From the NCBI RefSeq assembly GCF_029892095.1, contig NZ_JARZAE010000004.1, positions 3,472,001 through 3,536,000 on the forward strand: 64,000 bases of DNA, written 5' to 3'. Below, one piece after another: positions 8,972 through 20,764 of this stretch (positions within the stretch are counted from its first letter, which is position 1; the number at the start of each line of letters is the position of its first letter). The position numbers and the translations under genes are program-made. This stretch comes from Kitasatospora sp. MAP12-44. Lineage in GTDB: Bacteria; Actinomycetota; Actinomycetes; Streptomycetales; Streptomycetaceae. The notes under the pieces are model-generated. The model made no database searches. It saw only the letters and a program-made list of their open reading frames with translations, and was not told the DNA's origin.

Positions 8972-9859
8972 ATGCGTGGAATTCTCCTGGCGGGCGGCAC
9001 CGGCTCGCGTCTCTGGCCGCTGACCCGAGCCGTCTCGAAGCAGCTCATGCCCATCTTCGACAAGCCGATGGTCTACTACCCGCTCACCACCCTGATGATG
9101 GCGGGCATCCGCGAAATCCTGGTGATAACCACCCCCCAGGACCAAGAGCAGTTCCAGCGACTGCTCGGCGACGGTTCCCAGCTCGGACTGCGCCTTGAGT
9201 ACCTCGCCCAGGAGCGCCCCGAGGGGATTGCCCAGGCCTTCGTGCTCGGCGCCGAGTTCATCGGCGACGAGCCGGTCGCCCTGGTGCTGGGAGACAACAT
9301 CTTCCACGGCGGCGGTCTGGGGACCAGGCTGAAGGAGCACAACGACCCGGTCGGCGGGCGGGTGTTCGCCTACCCCGTGTCGGATCCGTCGGCCTATGGC
9401 GTGGTCGAGTTCGACGCGGCCGGGCAGGCGGTCTCCATCGAGGAGAAGCCCGAGCGGCCCAAGTCCCGCTACGCCATCCCCGGCCTCTACTTCTACGACA
9501 ACCAGGTCGTGGAGATCGCCCGCGGGCTCAAGCCGAGCGCGCGCGGCGAGCTGGAGATCACCGCGGTGAACGAGGTCTATCTGCAGCAGGGTCAGCTCCA
9601 GGTCTCCGTGCTCGACCGGGGAACCGCCTGGCTGGACACCGGCACTTTCAACTCGCTGGTCCAGGCCTCGGAGTACATCCGGGTGATCGAGGAGCGCCAG
9701 GGGCTCAAGATCGGCTGCATCGAAGAGGTCGCCTGGCGGGCCGGCTGGATCGACTCCGAGCAACTGCGGGCGCTGGCGACCCCGTTGCTCAAGAGCGGCT
9801 ACGGGCAGTACCTCCTGGACCTGCTGACCGAAGAGAACCTCGCCGAGGAGAACCGATGA
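8972..9859 (+). CDS. rfbA: Glucose-1-phosphate thymidylyltransferase
   Basis: First step of dTDP-L-rhamnose synthesis: glucose-1-phosphate plus dTTP gives dTDP-glucose. The 295-residue product begins [20 protein letters not shown] and carries [16 protein letters not shown], both diagnostic of RmlA. ATG 8972 has TAAGG eight bases upstream. It overlaps rfbC by ATGA. With rfbB, rfbD and rfbC the pathway is complete, in two separate transcription units of this locus. Confidence 0.96.
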   Translation: MRGILLAGGTGSRLWPLTRAVSKQLMPIFDKPMVYYPLTTLMMAGIREILVITTPQDQEQFQRLLGDGSQLGLRLEYLAQERPEGIAQAFVLGAEFIGDEPVALVLGDNIFHGGGLGTRLKEHNDPVGGRVFAYPVSDPSAYGVVEFDAAGQAVSIEEKPERPKSRYAIPGLYFYDNQVVEIARGLKPSARGELEITAVNEVYLQQGQLQVSVLDRGTAWLDTGTFNSLVQASEYIRVIEERQGLKIGCIEEVAWRAGWIDSEQLRALATPLLKSGYGQYLLDLLTEENLAEENR

Positions 9860-10455
9860 AGATCCGCGAACTGGGCTTTGCCGGAACGTTCGAGATCACC
9901 CCGCAGCTGCACGGTGACCCGCGCGGCCAGTTCACCGAGTGGTACCGGTTCGACCGGCTCGCCGAGGCGGTGGGACACCCGCTGCGTCTCGCCCAGGCGA
10001 ACCTCTCGGTCTCCTCGCGCGGTGTCGTCCGCGGTGTGCACTTCGCGGATGTGCCGCCCAGTCAGGCGAAGTACGTCACCTGCGTGCGCGGCGCCGTCCT
10101 CGACGTGATCGTCGACCTGCGGGTCGGCTCGCCGACGTTCGGCTCCTGGGAGGGCGTCCGGCTGGACGACGTGGAGCGCAAGGCGGTGTACATCCCCGAG
10201 GGCATGGGGCACGGCTTCTGCGCGCTGACCGACGACGCCACGCTGTCGTACCTCTGCTCGGAGACCTTCAACCCGACCGCCGAGCACTCCATCCACCCGC
10301 TGGACCCCGACCTCGGGATCGAGTGGCCGACCGACGAGCCGCTGCTCTCCGCCCGGGACGCGGCCGCCCCGTCGCTGGCCGAGGTGCTCGCCGCCGACGG
10401 CCTGCCGACCTTCGAGCGGTGCCAGGAGTACTACCGGAGCCTGCGCTCCGAGTAG
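9856..10455 (+). CDS. rfbC: dTDP-4-dehydrorhamnose 3,5-epimerase
   Basis: Epimerises dTDP-4-keto-6-deoxyglucose at C3 and C5. The 199-residue cupin has the conserved catalytic His in [10 protein letters not shown] and the [12 protein letters not shown] and [11 protein letters not shown] segments of RmlC. The start overlaps the rfbA stop. It is followed at once by a strong hairpin, so rfbAC form a two-gene operon. Confidence 0.93.
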   Translation: MKIRELGFAGTFEITPQLHGDPRGQFTEWYRFDRLAEAVGHPLRLAQANLSVSSRGVVRGVHFADVPPSQAKYVTCVRGAVLDVIVDLRVGSPTFGSWEGVRLDDVERKAVYIPEGMGHGFCALTDDATLSYLCSETFNPTAEHSIHPLDPDLGIEWPTDEPLLSARDAAAPSLAEVLAADGLPTFERCQEYYRSLRSE

Positions 10456-10470
10456 GGTCACCACGCTCCA

Positions 10471-10506
10471 GCAGAAGGCCTCCGCCACCCGGCGGGGGCC
10501 TTCTGC
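10471..10506 (+). terminator. Terminator hairpin after rfbC
   Basis: Arms GCAGAAGGCC (10471-10480) and GGCCTTCTGC (10497-10506) pair perfectly, with a further CCGCC/GGCGG pairing inside. It lies 15 bases past the rfbC stop. Confidence 0.8.
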
Positions 10507-10539
10507 GTGTGCCCCCCAGCGGGCATGCGGGGGGAAAGG

Positions 10540-10584
10540 CCGAGGGCCCTGGCCCCTTCCGGTGGAAGGGGCCAGGGCCCTCGG
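10540..10584 (-). terminator. Terminator hairpin after tuf, perfect 21-bp stem
   Basis: Arms 10540-10560 and 10564-10584 are perfectly complementary around a 3-nt loop. It lies 43 bases past the tuf stop codon and faces the rfbC terminator, so two separate hairpins insulate convergent operons. Confidence 0.82.
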
Positions 10585-10627
10585 TGGAACTGCTGCAGCC
10601 TGCGGTGCAGACAGGTCAGAGCATCAA

Positions 10628-11821
<1,194 letters not shown>

Positions 11822-11935
11822 TGCAGTCCTCCTGAGGACAGTTCTGTACGCCGTACGACGTCAGTTGGTCTTTGATCGGGTTGGGTACGGGGCGCGGTTG
11901 CGCTCCATGCCGTCCCGCGGGTGGGGGCGGAGACG

Positions 11936-12012
11936 CCGGCGGGGTCGGGGTGGACCCCGCCGGGTTTGCCTCCTAATAGCCTAAGGGTTGTGGTAAGTCC
12001 CGATTGCGGGAC

Positions 12013-12015
<3 letters not shown>
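11936..12015 (-). promoter_or_regulatory. fusA-tuf intergenic hairpins
   Basis: Two stems lie in the 191-nt gap read on the minus strand. A 9-bp stem (11994-12002 with 12007-12015) includes the fusA stop codon, and an 11-bp stem (11936-11946 with 11953-11963) has a 6-nt loop. They could reduce read-through or stabilise the fusA end while tuf is transcribed separately. No convincing tuf promoter could be assigned. Confidence 0.5.
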
Positions 12016-14118
<2,103 letters not shown>

Positions 14119-14157
14119 GGTGGCTCGTTCTCTCTCTGTCTAGTGACGGGGTTCGGA

Positions 14158-14628
14158 CTACCAGCGGTAGTGCGCGAAGGCCTTGTTGGACTCGGCCATC
14201 TTGTGGGTGTCCTCGCGACGCTTCACCGAAGCGCCCAGGCCGTTGCTGGCGTCGAGGATCTCGTTCATCAGGCGCTCGGTCATGGTCTTCTCGCGACGGG
14301 CGCGGGAGTAGCCGACCATCCAGCGCAGCGCCAGGGTGGCGGCGCGGCCCGGACGGACCTCGACCGGAACCTGGTACGTGGCGCCACCGACGCGGCGGGA
14401 CTTGACCTCAAGCGCCGGCTTGACGTTCTCAAGCGCGCGCTTGAGGGTCACGACGGGGTCCGAGCCGGTCTTCTCACGAACGCCCTCGAGGGCGCCGTAG
14501 ACGATCCGCTCGGCGGTGGAGCGCTTGCCGTGCAGGAGGATCTTGTTGACGAGCGACGTCACCAGGGGGGATCCGTAAACCGGGTCGATGATGACCGGGC
14601 GCTTCGGGGCGGGGCCCTTACGAGGCAT
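14158..14628 (-). CDS. rpsG: 30S ribosomal protein S7
   Basis: Assembly protein of the 30S head, 156 residues, beginning [20 protein letters not shown] and ending with the canonical [15 protein letters not shown]. It starts 3 nt after the rpsL stop, which indicates coupled translation. No unusual residues are seen. Confidence 0.98.
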   Translation of the reverse strand: MPRKGPAPKRPVIIDPVYGSPLVTSLVNKILLHGKRSTAERIVYGALEGVREKTGSDPVVTLKRALENVKPALEVKSRRVGGATYQVPVEVRPGRAATLALRWMVGYSRARREKTMTERLMNEILDASNGLGASVKRREDTHKMAESNKAFAHYRW

Positions 14629-14631
14629 TTT

Positions 14632-15003
14632 TTACTTCTCCTTCTTGGCGCCGTAGCGGCTGCGGGCCTGCTTGCGGTTCTTGACACCCTGGGTGTCGAG
14701 CGAGCCGCGGATGATCTTGTAACGCACACCCGGCAGGTCCTTCACACGACCGCCACGCACGAGCACGATGGAGTGCTCCTGCAGGTTGTGGCCCTCGCCC
14801 GGAATGTAGGCGGTGACCTCGATCCCGCTGGTGAGGCGCACACGGGCGACCTTACGGAGAGCCGAGTTCGGCTTCTTCGGGGTGGTCGTGTACACACGCG
14901 TGCAGACGCCACGGCGCTGCGGGGAGCCCTTCAGCGCGGGCGTCTTGTTCTTCTCGACCTTGTCCTGCCGGCCCTTTCGGACCAGCTGCTGGATCGTAGG
15001 CAC
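14632..15003 (-). CDS. rpsL: 30S ribosomal protein S12
   Basis: Decoding-centre protein of 123 residues starting at GTG 15003 ([11 protein letters not shown]). A longer in-frame extension is rejected because S12 is highly conserved from this point. The streptomycin-related lysines in [10 protein letters not shown] and [10 protein letters not shown] are wild type. It is the first gene of the str operon, with an untranslated leader of about 260 nt. Confidence 0.98.
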   Translation of the reverse strand: MPTIQQLVRKGRQDKVEKNKTPALKGSPQRRGVCTRVYTTTPKKPNSALRKVARVRLTSGIEVTAYIPGEGHNLQEHSIVLVRGGRVKDLPGVRYKIIRGSLDTQGVKNRKQARSRYGAKKEK

Positions 15004-15268
15004 CGTTTCTCCGTTTTCTGTGTGCCATCGCTTGGTAGATCTAACCTGCGGTGTTCCCAGCTCACGCCGACCCACGAGGTCGGGTGTGTTGGGCTTCTTC
15101 CGGCCCAGCCGCGAGGGCTGCTGCGGAAGAATCGCGGAATCCCATGGTGCTGATGTGCACCGACGGAGCTCGCGCGCGCGAAGCGCTCTGAGAAGCACTC
15201 CGGCGTGGCGCGGCGGCCGGTCTGGATGCACGCACAAGGACCCGGGGACACCCCAGGCACAAGGTCAG

Positions 15269-15297
15269 AGCGTACCTAGCGCATCGGGTGCGGTCAA
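15269..15297 (-). promoter_or_regulatory. str operon promoter (vegetative sigma type)
   Basis: On the minus strand TTGACC (15297-15292) and TACGCT (15274-15269) are separated by exactly 17 bp, a near-consensus HrdB-type promoter. The transcript would start near 15262. The 15004-15262 leader holds no convincing gene, only GC-rich inverted repeats such as the AGCGCTTCGCGCGCG region near 15175-15190. Confidence 0.85.
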
Positions 15298-15313
15298 AAC
15301 AAATGGGGCGCGG

Positions 15314-15874
15314 TCAGCCGTGCGCCGCGGCCAGCACCGTTCCGAACAGCAGCAGGAGCAGCCAGCCGGCGGTGGCAATCCACCCGATCACCAGGCCGAT
15401 CGTGGCCATCAGGTCGCCGTCCTCGTCGCGCTGGCGGATCTGGTTCTTGGCGACGTGGCCGGTCACCACGGCCGGGATGGCGAGCAGGCCCGCGGTCGGC
15501 ACGGTGAGGATGCCCAGGGTCAGCGAGACGATCGCCAGGCCGTTGGTACTGCGCGGCCGGGGCGGCAGGAAGGTCATCGGGACGGCCGGGGCGCTCAGGC
15601 CGAACGGCACCGCGATCGGGCCGCTGGGCAGGTCCGCGACGAGCTGGGAGAGCTGGCCGTACGTCTGGGCCCGGTGGGCGGCGTCGAAGCGCTCGGAGTA
15701 CTCCTCGGCGGACAGCCGGCCCTCCGCGTAGGCGGCCTTCAGCACGTCGACGGTCCGGTCCCGGTCGGTGTGCGCGGCCCGCATCGCGGCCTGCGGGGTC
15801 GCCTGCGGCTGCCAGCCGTCGGACCGGCGGTCCCACGGGGGCGGCGAAGCCTGCCAGGGCTGCATGCCGCTCAT
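15314..15874 (-). CDS. DUF1707 / DUF4190 domain membrane protein
   Basis: A 186-residue protein. Residues about 35-85 (MRAAHTDRDRTVDVLKAAYAEGRLSAEEYSERFD and onward) are the DUF1707 (SHOCT-like) domain. The C-terminal third has two membrane helices of the DUF4190 type, NGLAIVSLTLGILTVPTAGLLAIPAVV and TIGLVIGWIATAGWLLLLLF. ATG 15874 is chosen because GGGAGGAG lies six bases upstream; the much longer open frame upstream of it is antisense to a real gene. Function unknown. Confidence 0.85.
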   Translation of the reverse strand: MSGMQPWQASPPPWDRRSDGWQPQATPQAAMRAAHTDRDRTVDVLKAAYAEGRLSAEEYSERFDAAHRAQTYGQLSQLVADLPSGPIAVPFGLSAPAVPMTFLPPRPRSTNGLAIVSLTLGILTVPTAGLLAIPAVVTGHVAKNQIRQRDEDGDLMATIGLVIGWIATAGWLLLLLFGTVLAAAHG

Positions 15875-16012
15875 GTGGTCTCCTCCCGACCCGGAAAGCC
15901 CATTGTCACAGAGATCACCGCGCCCGCTACCGGACGTGGCATCACCAAGCAGGACGAGCGGACGACTCGAATGGTTTCCGAAGCAGGGTGGCGGGTGCGG
16001 CACTATTGCGGG

Positions 16013-17314
16013 ATGAGCAGGGACAAGCAGGGCACAGCGGGGTCGGAGACCGGGGAACTGGTCGAGCGGGCGATAGCGGGGGTGCTCGGCGCGACCGACC
16101 GGCAGCTGGACGGCGCCCTGGACGGCGGCGCCTCGCTGCTCGCCGCCTCGGCCGAGGGCTGGCCGCAGGTGAGCCGGGCGCTGGTGGGGGTGACCGACCG
16201 CTCGCTGGCCCGGCTCTGGGAGAACGGCTGGCGCCCGGCGGACCTGGCCCGGCTGGTCCGGCGCGACCTGGCGCCGGTGCACCTGGCGCTGCTGGTGGAC
16301 CTGGTCGCCGCCGAGGCCCGGCGCTACTCCCCCGCCGTGCTGGACCGGCGCTGGCAGGAGCAGCTGCGCGAGCTGGCCGCCGAGGTCTGGTGGCCCGCCG
16401 ACGAGCACTACCTGCCGGGCTTCGCCGAGCGGCACCGGCTGGACCGGTTCGCGCTGGCGACGGCCGTCCTGCAGCTGCTGCGGCTGCTCGGCCGGCTGCC
16501 CGTGATCGCACCGGTCGCCCCGGCCCCGGGCGCGCGGCGGGTGGAGCACCGGGCGACCCGTCCGACGCCCGGCGAGCCGCGGATGCTGGGGCGGATCCGG
16601 GGGCTGCTGGCGAAGGCCGAGTCCACCGAGTTCCCCGAGGAGGCCGAGGCGCTGACCGCCAAGGCCCAGCAGCTGATGGCGCAGCACAGCATCGACGAGG
16701 CGCTGCTCTCGGCCGGGCACGCGAACGGGGACGCGCCGGGCGCGCTGCGGATCGGCGTGGAGAACCCGTACGAGGGGCCCAAGGCGATGCTGCTGGACGC
16801 GGTGGCGGCGGCGAACCGGTGCCGGGTGGTGTGGGCGAAGGAGTTCGGCTTCTGCACGGTGATCGGCTTCGACTCCGACCTGGACGCGATCGAGCTGCTC
16901 TACACCTCGCTGCTGGTGCAGGCCACCAGCGCGATGAACAAGGCCGGCAGTCGCCAGCACCTGGACGGGGCCTCCCGGACCAAGGCGTTCCGGCACTCCT
17001 TCCTGGTGTCCTACGCGGCCCGGATCCGCGAGCGGCTGGTCGCCGCCACCGAGCAGGCCACCGCCGACGCCGCGGCCGGCCGGCACGAACGCGAGGACGG
17101 CACGGCGGAGCAGCTGGTGCCGGACGAGCGGCTGCTGCCGGCGCTGGCCGCGCGCGAACAGGCGGTCGACTCGGCCACCGGGCGGATGTTCCCCAAGCTC
17201 ACCTCGCAGCGGGTGCGGGTGAGCGACGGCGAGGGCTGGGCGGCCGGCCGCGCCGCCGCCGACAAGGCCGCGCTGCACGAGCGGCGGGGTAAGGTCACGC
17301 GCGGAAAGCGCTAG
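16013..17314 (+). CDS. DUF2786 domain protein
   Basis: A 433-residue soluble protein. The DUF2786 domain lies near residues 200-245 (MLGRIRGLLAKAESTEFPEEAEALTAKAQQLMAQHSIDEAL), a helical motif shared with phage and plasmid proteins. The flanking regions are Arg/Ala-rich and helical. Start is uncertain: ATG 16013 fits the conserved protein, and ATG 15971 in the same frame would add 14 residues. Homologues sit near the str operon in streptomycetes. Function unknown. Confidence 0.8.
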   Translation: MSRDKQGTAGSETGELVERAIAGVLGATDRQLDGALDGGASLLAASAEGWPQVSRALVGVTDRSLARLWENGWRPADLARLVRRDLAPVHLALLVDLVAAEARRYSPAVLDRRWQEQLRELAAEVWWPADEHYLPGFAERHRLDRFALATAVLQLLRLLGRLPVIAPVAPAPGARRVEHRATRPTPGEPRMLGRIRGLLAKAESTEFPEEAEALTAKAQQLMAQHSIDEALLSAGHANGDAPGALRIGVENPYEGPKAMLLDAVAAANRCRVVWAKEFGFCTVIGFDSDLDAIELLYTSLLVQATSAMNKAGSRQHLDGASRTKAFRHSFLVSYAARIRERLVAATEQATADAAAGRHEREDGTAEQLVPDERLLPALAAREQAVDSATGRMFPKLTSQRVRVSDGEGWAAGRAAADKAALHERRGKVTRGKR

Positions 17315-17337
17315 CAAGCGCCAGGGGAGCGGGGGGG

Positions 17338-18444
17338 TTGTCGGTGGAGGGGTATCGGGAGCGGGTGCGGGGGTCGCTGCTGGGCGGGGCGGTCGGGGAC
17401 GCCCTGGGCTGGCCGGTGGAGTTCCTGCAGCTGCAGCAGATCCGCGAGCAGTACGGCCCGGCCGGCGTCGGCGGCCTGGAGCCGCCCCAGCACCGCTCCT
17501 ACCGGGGCAGGACCGACGACCGGCCGGGCGATGTCACCGACGACACCCAGATGACCCTGTTCACGGCCGAGGGCCTGATCCGGGCCCGGCTGGCGGGCGG
17601 CCCCGAGGGCGCCGGGCCCGCCCTGCACGCCGCGTACCGGCGCTGGTTCCTGACCCAGCAGCAGGACGCGCCCGACGAGCGGCCGCTGCCCGCGCCGTAC
17701 GACGGGTGGCTGCTGCGCCAGCCGTTCCTGTACGCGCGCCGGGCACCGGGGCGGGCCTGCTGGACGGGCCTGGAGGAGCACCCGGTCTACCCGCAGCCCG
17801 CGCCGTTCGGGCAGGCCGGGCCGGTGAACGGGCACTCCAAGGGCTGCGGGACGGTGATGCGCTCGGCGCCGTTCGGGCTGCTGCGGCTGGGTCCTGACTG
17901 GGCGTTCGAGCTGGCCGGGCGGTGCGCGCAGATCACCCACGGGCATCCGACCGGCTATCTGTCGGCCGGCGCCTTCGCGGCGCTGGTGGAGCTGGTGGTC
18001 GCGGGGCAGCCGCTGCCCACCGCCGTCGACCAGGTGATCGCGCAGGTCGAGCGGTGGCCGCAGAGCGCGGAGACCGTGGTGGCGCTGCGCCGGGCGGTGG
18101 CGCTGGCGGCCGGCGAGGAGCCGTCCGAGGACGTGGTCGAGCGGGTCGGGCTCGGCTGGATCGCCGAGGAGTGCCTGGCGATCGCGGTGTACTGCGCGCT
18201 GGTGGCGCAGCGGGTCGGGGTGCGGCGGGCGCTGCTGCTGGCGGTGAACCACTCGGGCGACAGCGACTCGGTGGGCGCGGTCTGCGGCAACCTGCTGGGC
18301 GCGGCGTACGGGCTGAGCGCGCTGCCGGGCGAGTGGGTGGCGGCCGTCGAGGGGCGGGACGTGCTGCTGCGGGTGGCCGACGACCTGGTGGACCTCTTCG
18401 CCGCCTCAGGCAGCGCCCTCGAGGGGCGCTACCCGGCGGGCTGA
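17338..18444 (+). CDS. ADP-ribosylglycohydrolase family protein (first copy)
   Basis: DraG/ARH-fold hydrolase, 368 residues, expected to remove ADP-ribose from a protein or nucleotide. The dinuclear metal motifs are intact: GGAVGDALGWPVEF, the TDDTQM signature and SGDSDSVGAVCGNLLGA near the C-terminus. TTG 17338 is chosen because AGGGGAG lies about nine bases upstream; GTG 17344 is an alternative. It lies 23 bp after the DUF2786 gene and converges on a second family member with only 7 bp between the stop codons. Confidence 0.9.
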   Translation: MSVEGYRERVRGSLLGGAVGDALGWPVEFLQLQQIREQYGPAGVGGLEPPQHRSYRGRTDDRPGDVTDDTQMTLFTAEGLIRARLAGGPEGAGPALHAAYRRWFLTQQQDAPDERPLPAPYDGWLLRQPFLYARRAPGRACWTGLEEHPVYPQPAPFGQAGPVNGHSKGCGTVMRSAPFGLLRLGPDWAFELAGRCAQITHGHPTGYLSAGAFAALVELVVAGQPLPTAVDQVIAQVERWPQSAETVVALRRAVALAAGEEPSEDVVERVGLGWIAEECLAIAVYCALVAQRVGVRRALLLAVNHSGDSDSVGAVCGNLLGAAYGLSALPGEWVAAVEGRDVLLRVADDLVDLFAASGSALEGRYPAG

Positions 18445-18451
18445 CGGGCGC

Positions 18452-19456
18452 TCAGTCCCAGAGCGCGCCGAGCGCGCGCAACTCGTCGCGGTGCTCGATC
18501 CGGCGCACCCAGTCCTCGGGCCACGCCTCCGCGCCGCCGTGCGCGCCCGCGAAGGCGCCGGCCAGGCAGGCGATCGAGTCGGAGTCGCCGCTGGAGTACG
18601 CCCCGCGGCGCACGGCGGCGACCGGGTCGTCCGGGAAGAGCAGGAAGCAGAGCAGGCCGGTGGCCAGCGCCTCCTCGGCGATCCAGCCCTCCCCGGTGGC
18701 CAGGCAGGGATCCGCCTCGCGGTCGGGCACGGCGAGCGCCGCGTCCAGCCGGTCGAGCACGCCCAGGCAGTCGTCCCAGCCCCTCGCCATGAACTCCTCC
18801 GCCGAGTGGTCGTGCGCACGGAAGACCAGGTCGCCGAGCCAGAACGCGTCGTAGCGGGTGCGGTTCGCCAGTGCGTACGCGCGCAGTGCGGCCGGCAGCC
18901 CGGCCGGCTCGGTGCCCTGGGCGAGCAGCCGGACGGCGTAGGCGGTCAGGTCGCTGGCGGCGAGCGCGGTGGGGTGGCCGTGGGTGAGCGCGGACTGCAG
19001 CTGGGCCGCGCCGGAGAGTTGGCGCTCGGTCAGCTCGCGGACCAGGCCGAGCGGGGCGACCCGCATATTGGCGCCGCAGCCCTTGGAGTCGACCTGGCTG
19101 GCCTCCTGCCAGCGCCGCTCCGGCTTGCTGAGCAGGAAACAGCCGGTCAGGCAGGTCCGGCCAGGGGCGCGGTTGTTCTCCGGCGAGCGCCACCAGTCGA
19201 CGAACTCCTCACGGACCGGGCGCTCCAGGCGCAGCGGGGTGAGTGGGCCGCGCTCCAGCGCGATCCGCAGGCCGCGGGCCAGCGCGAGGGTCATCTGGGT
19301 GTCGTCGGTGACCAGCGCGGGCTTGGGCAGGTCGAGTTCGCGCCAGTCGGGGCAGTAGGCGGCGATCTGCGACAGCGGCATGAACTCGGTGGGGTGGCCG
19401 AGCGCGTCGCCGACCGCCAGGCCGAGCAGGGCGCCGGTGGCGCGGGTGGTGGTCAT
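18452..19456 (-). CDS. ADP-ribosylglycohydrolase family protein (second copy)
   Basis: A 334-residue paralogue of the plus-strand neighbour, with GLAVGDALGHPTEF, VTDDTQMTLALARGL and SSGDSDSIACLAGAFAGA. Metal ligands are conserved, so it is probably active. Its ATG overlaps the stop codon of the P450 gene (ATGA), so the two are co-translated. No ADP-ribosyltransferase is visible nearby, so the substrate cannot be inferred. Confidence 0.9.
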   Translation of the reverse strand: MTTTRATGALLGLAVGDALGHPTEFMPLSQIAAYCPDWRELDLPKPALVTDDTQMTLALARGLRIALERGPLTPLRLERPVREEFVDWWRSPENNRAPGRTCLTGCFLLSKPERRWQEASQVDSKGCGANMRVAPLGLVRELTERQLSGAAQLQSALTHGHPTALAASDLTAYAVRLLAQGTEPAGLPAALRAYALANRTRYDAFWLGDLVFRAHDHSAEEFMARGWDDCLGVLDRLDAALAVPDREADPCLATGEGWIAEEALATGLLCFLLFPDDPVAAVRRGAYSSGDSDSIACLAGAFAGAHGGAEAWPEDWVRRIEHRDELRALGALWD

Positions 19457-20661
19457 CAGGTGGTCACCAGGAGTTCGGTCAGGCCGCGGATCACGTAGCC
19501 GGGCTGCCAGCGGGGTTCGGCGGTCAGGGTCAGGGCGGGGGCGCGGCGCAGCAGCGCGCCGTAGGACTCGGTGAGTTCGAGCCGGGCGAGCGGGGCGCCG
19601 AGGCAGAAGTGGATGCCCGCGCCGAAGCTGAGGTGCGGGTTGTCGGCGCGGGTGACGTCGAGGCGGTCCGGGTCGGCGAACCGGGCCGGGTCGCGGTTGG
19701 CCGAGCCGAAGAGCAGCGCGACCTCCGAGCCGCGCGGGATGCGCACTCCGCCCACCTCGATGTCCTCCAGCACCCAGCGCTCGAACATCTGCAGCGGCGT
19801 GTCGTAGCGCATCAGCTCCTCGATCGCGGTCGGGAGGTGCGCGGGGACGTCGGAGCGCAGCAGCGCGAGCTGCTCGGGGTTGCGGAAGAGCGCCCACCAG
19901 CCGTTGCCGGTGGTGTTGACGGTCGCCTCGTGGCCGGCGTTGAGCAGCAGCACGCAGGTGGAGACCATCTCCTGCTCGCTGAGCGCGTCGCCCTCGTCCT
20001 GCGCCTGGATCAGCGCGGAGATCAGGTCGGTCCCCGGCTGCCGGCGCCGCTCGCGGATCAGCGCGCGCAGGAAGTCGGAGAACTCGACGCTGGCGTCCAC
20101 CGCCCGCTGGGCCGTCTCCGGCGTCGGGTTGAGCTCGAACATCCCGGTGATCGCCGCCGACCAGGGTCGCAGCAGCCCGCGGTCGGCCGGCGGCACGCCG
20201 AGCATCTCGGCGATCACCGCGACCGGCAGCGGCTCGGCGACGGCGGCTATCAGGTCGCCGCCGCCGTCCGCGAGCAGGGCGCCGACCAGTTCGTCGGCCA
20301 GCCGGGCCACCGTGGGGCGCAACGACTGGACCATCCGCGGGGTGAAGGCCTTGGAGACCAGGCGGCGGATCCGGGTGTGGTCCGGCGCCTCCAGGTCGAG
20401 CAGCCCGTTGCTGTTGAGCGTGTGGAACGGCTCGTGCGCCGGGTCGGGCTCCTGCTGCCCGAACTCCTGGTGGCTGAAGCGGTGGGTGTACGTCCGCCCC
20501 AGCCGGCGATCACGCAGCAGCGCGCTGACGTCCTCGTAGCGGGAGATCAGCCACTGGCCGGTCGGCTCGTAGCGGCAGACCGGCGCCTGCTCGCGCAACT
20601 CGGCGTAGGCGTCGTACGGGTGGGCGATGAACTGCGCCGACCACGGATCGAAGTGCTTCAT
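19456..20661 (-). CDS. Cytochrome P450
   Basis: Class I bacterial heme monooxygenase of 401 residues. The I-helix oxygen-activation motif is NAGHEATVNT, the ExxR motif lies in IEELMRYDTPLQMFER, and the heme loop is FGAGIHFCLGAPLAR with Cys at about residue 353. The sequence resembles actinobacterial CYP107-type enzymes, but no subfamily is assigned. No ferredoxin or reductase gene is adjacent. It is co-translated with an ADP-ribosylglycohydrolase. Confidence 0.95.
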   Translation of the reverse strand: MKHFDPWSAQFIAHPYDAYAELREQAPVCRYEPTGQWLISRYEDVSALLRDRRLGRTYTHRFSHQEFGQQEPDPAHEPFHTLNSNGLLDLEAPDHTRIRRLVSKAFTPRMVQSLRPTVARLADELVGALLADGGGDLIAAVAEPLPVAVIAEMLGVPPADRGLLRPWSAAITGMFELNPTPETAQRAVDASVEFSDFLRALIRERRRQPGTDLISALIQAQDEGDALSEQEMVSTCVLLLNAGHEATVNTTGNGWWALFRNPEQLALLRSDVPAHLPTAIEELMRYDTPLQMFERWVLEDIEVGGVRIPRGSEVALLFGSANRDPARFADPDRLDVTRADNPHLSFGAGIHFCLGAPLARLELTESYGALLRRAPALTLTAEPRWQPGYVIRGLTELLVTT

Positions 20662-20673
20662 CCCGTCAGCCTA
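20662..20673 (-). promoter_or_regulatory. -10 element of a probable leaderless P450 transcript
   Basis: TAGGCT (20673-20668, minus strand) ends six bases before the ATG, and no ribosome-binding site fits in that gap. A consensus -35 was not found. Confidence 0.45.
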
Positions 20674-20752
20674 GGGGCCGACATTATGAGCTGCCGCGCG
20701 CCCGCGCACCCGGCTAACGGGCCGATGGACACGGGTGGTCCGCCGGACTGAT

Positions 20753-20764
20753 TACGCTGGCCCG
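20753..20764 (+). promoter_or_regulatory. -10 element of a probable leaderless transcript
   Basis: TACGCT at 20753-20758 is followed after six bases by the GTG start at 20765, with no Shine-Dalgarno sequence. Confidence 0.45.

Noticed and set aside
15875..17317. Minus-strand frame extending the DUF1707 gene upstream to 667 codons
   Set aside because: The conserved domain and a strong ribosome-binding site start at 15874; the rest is antisense to the DUF2786 gene.
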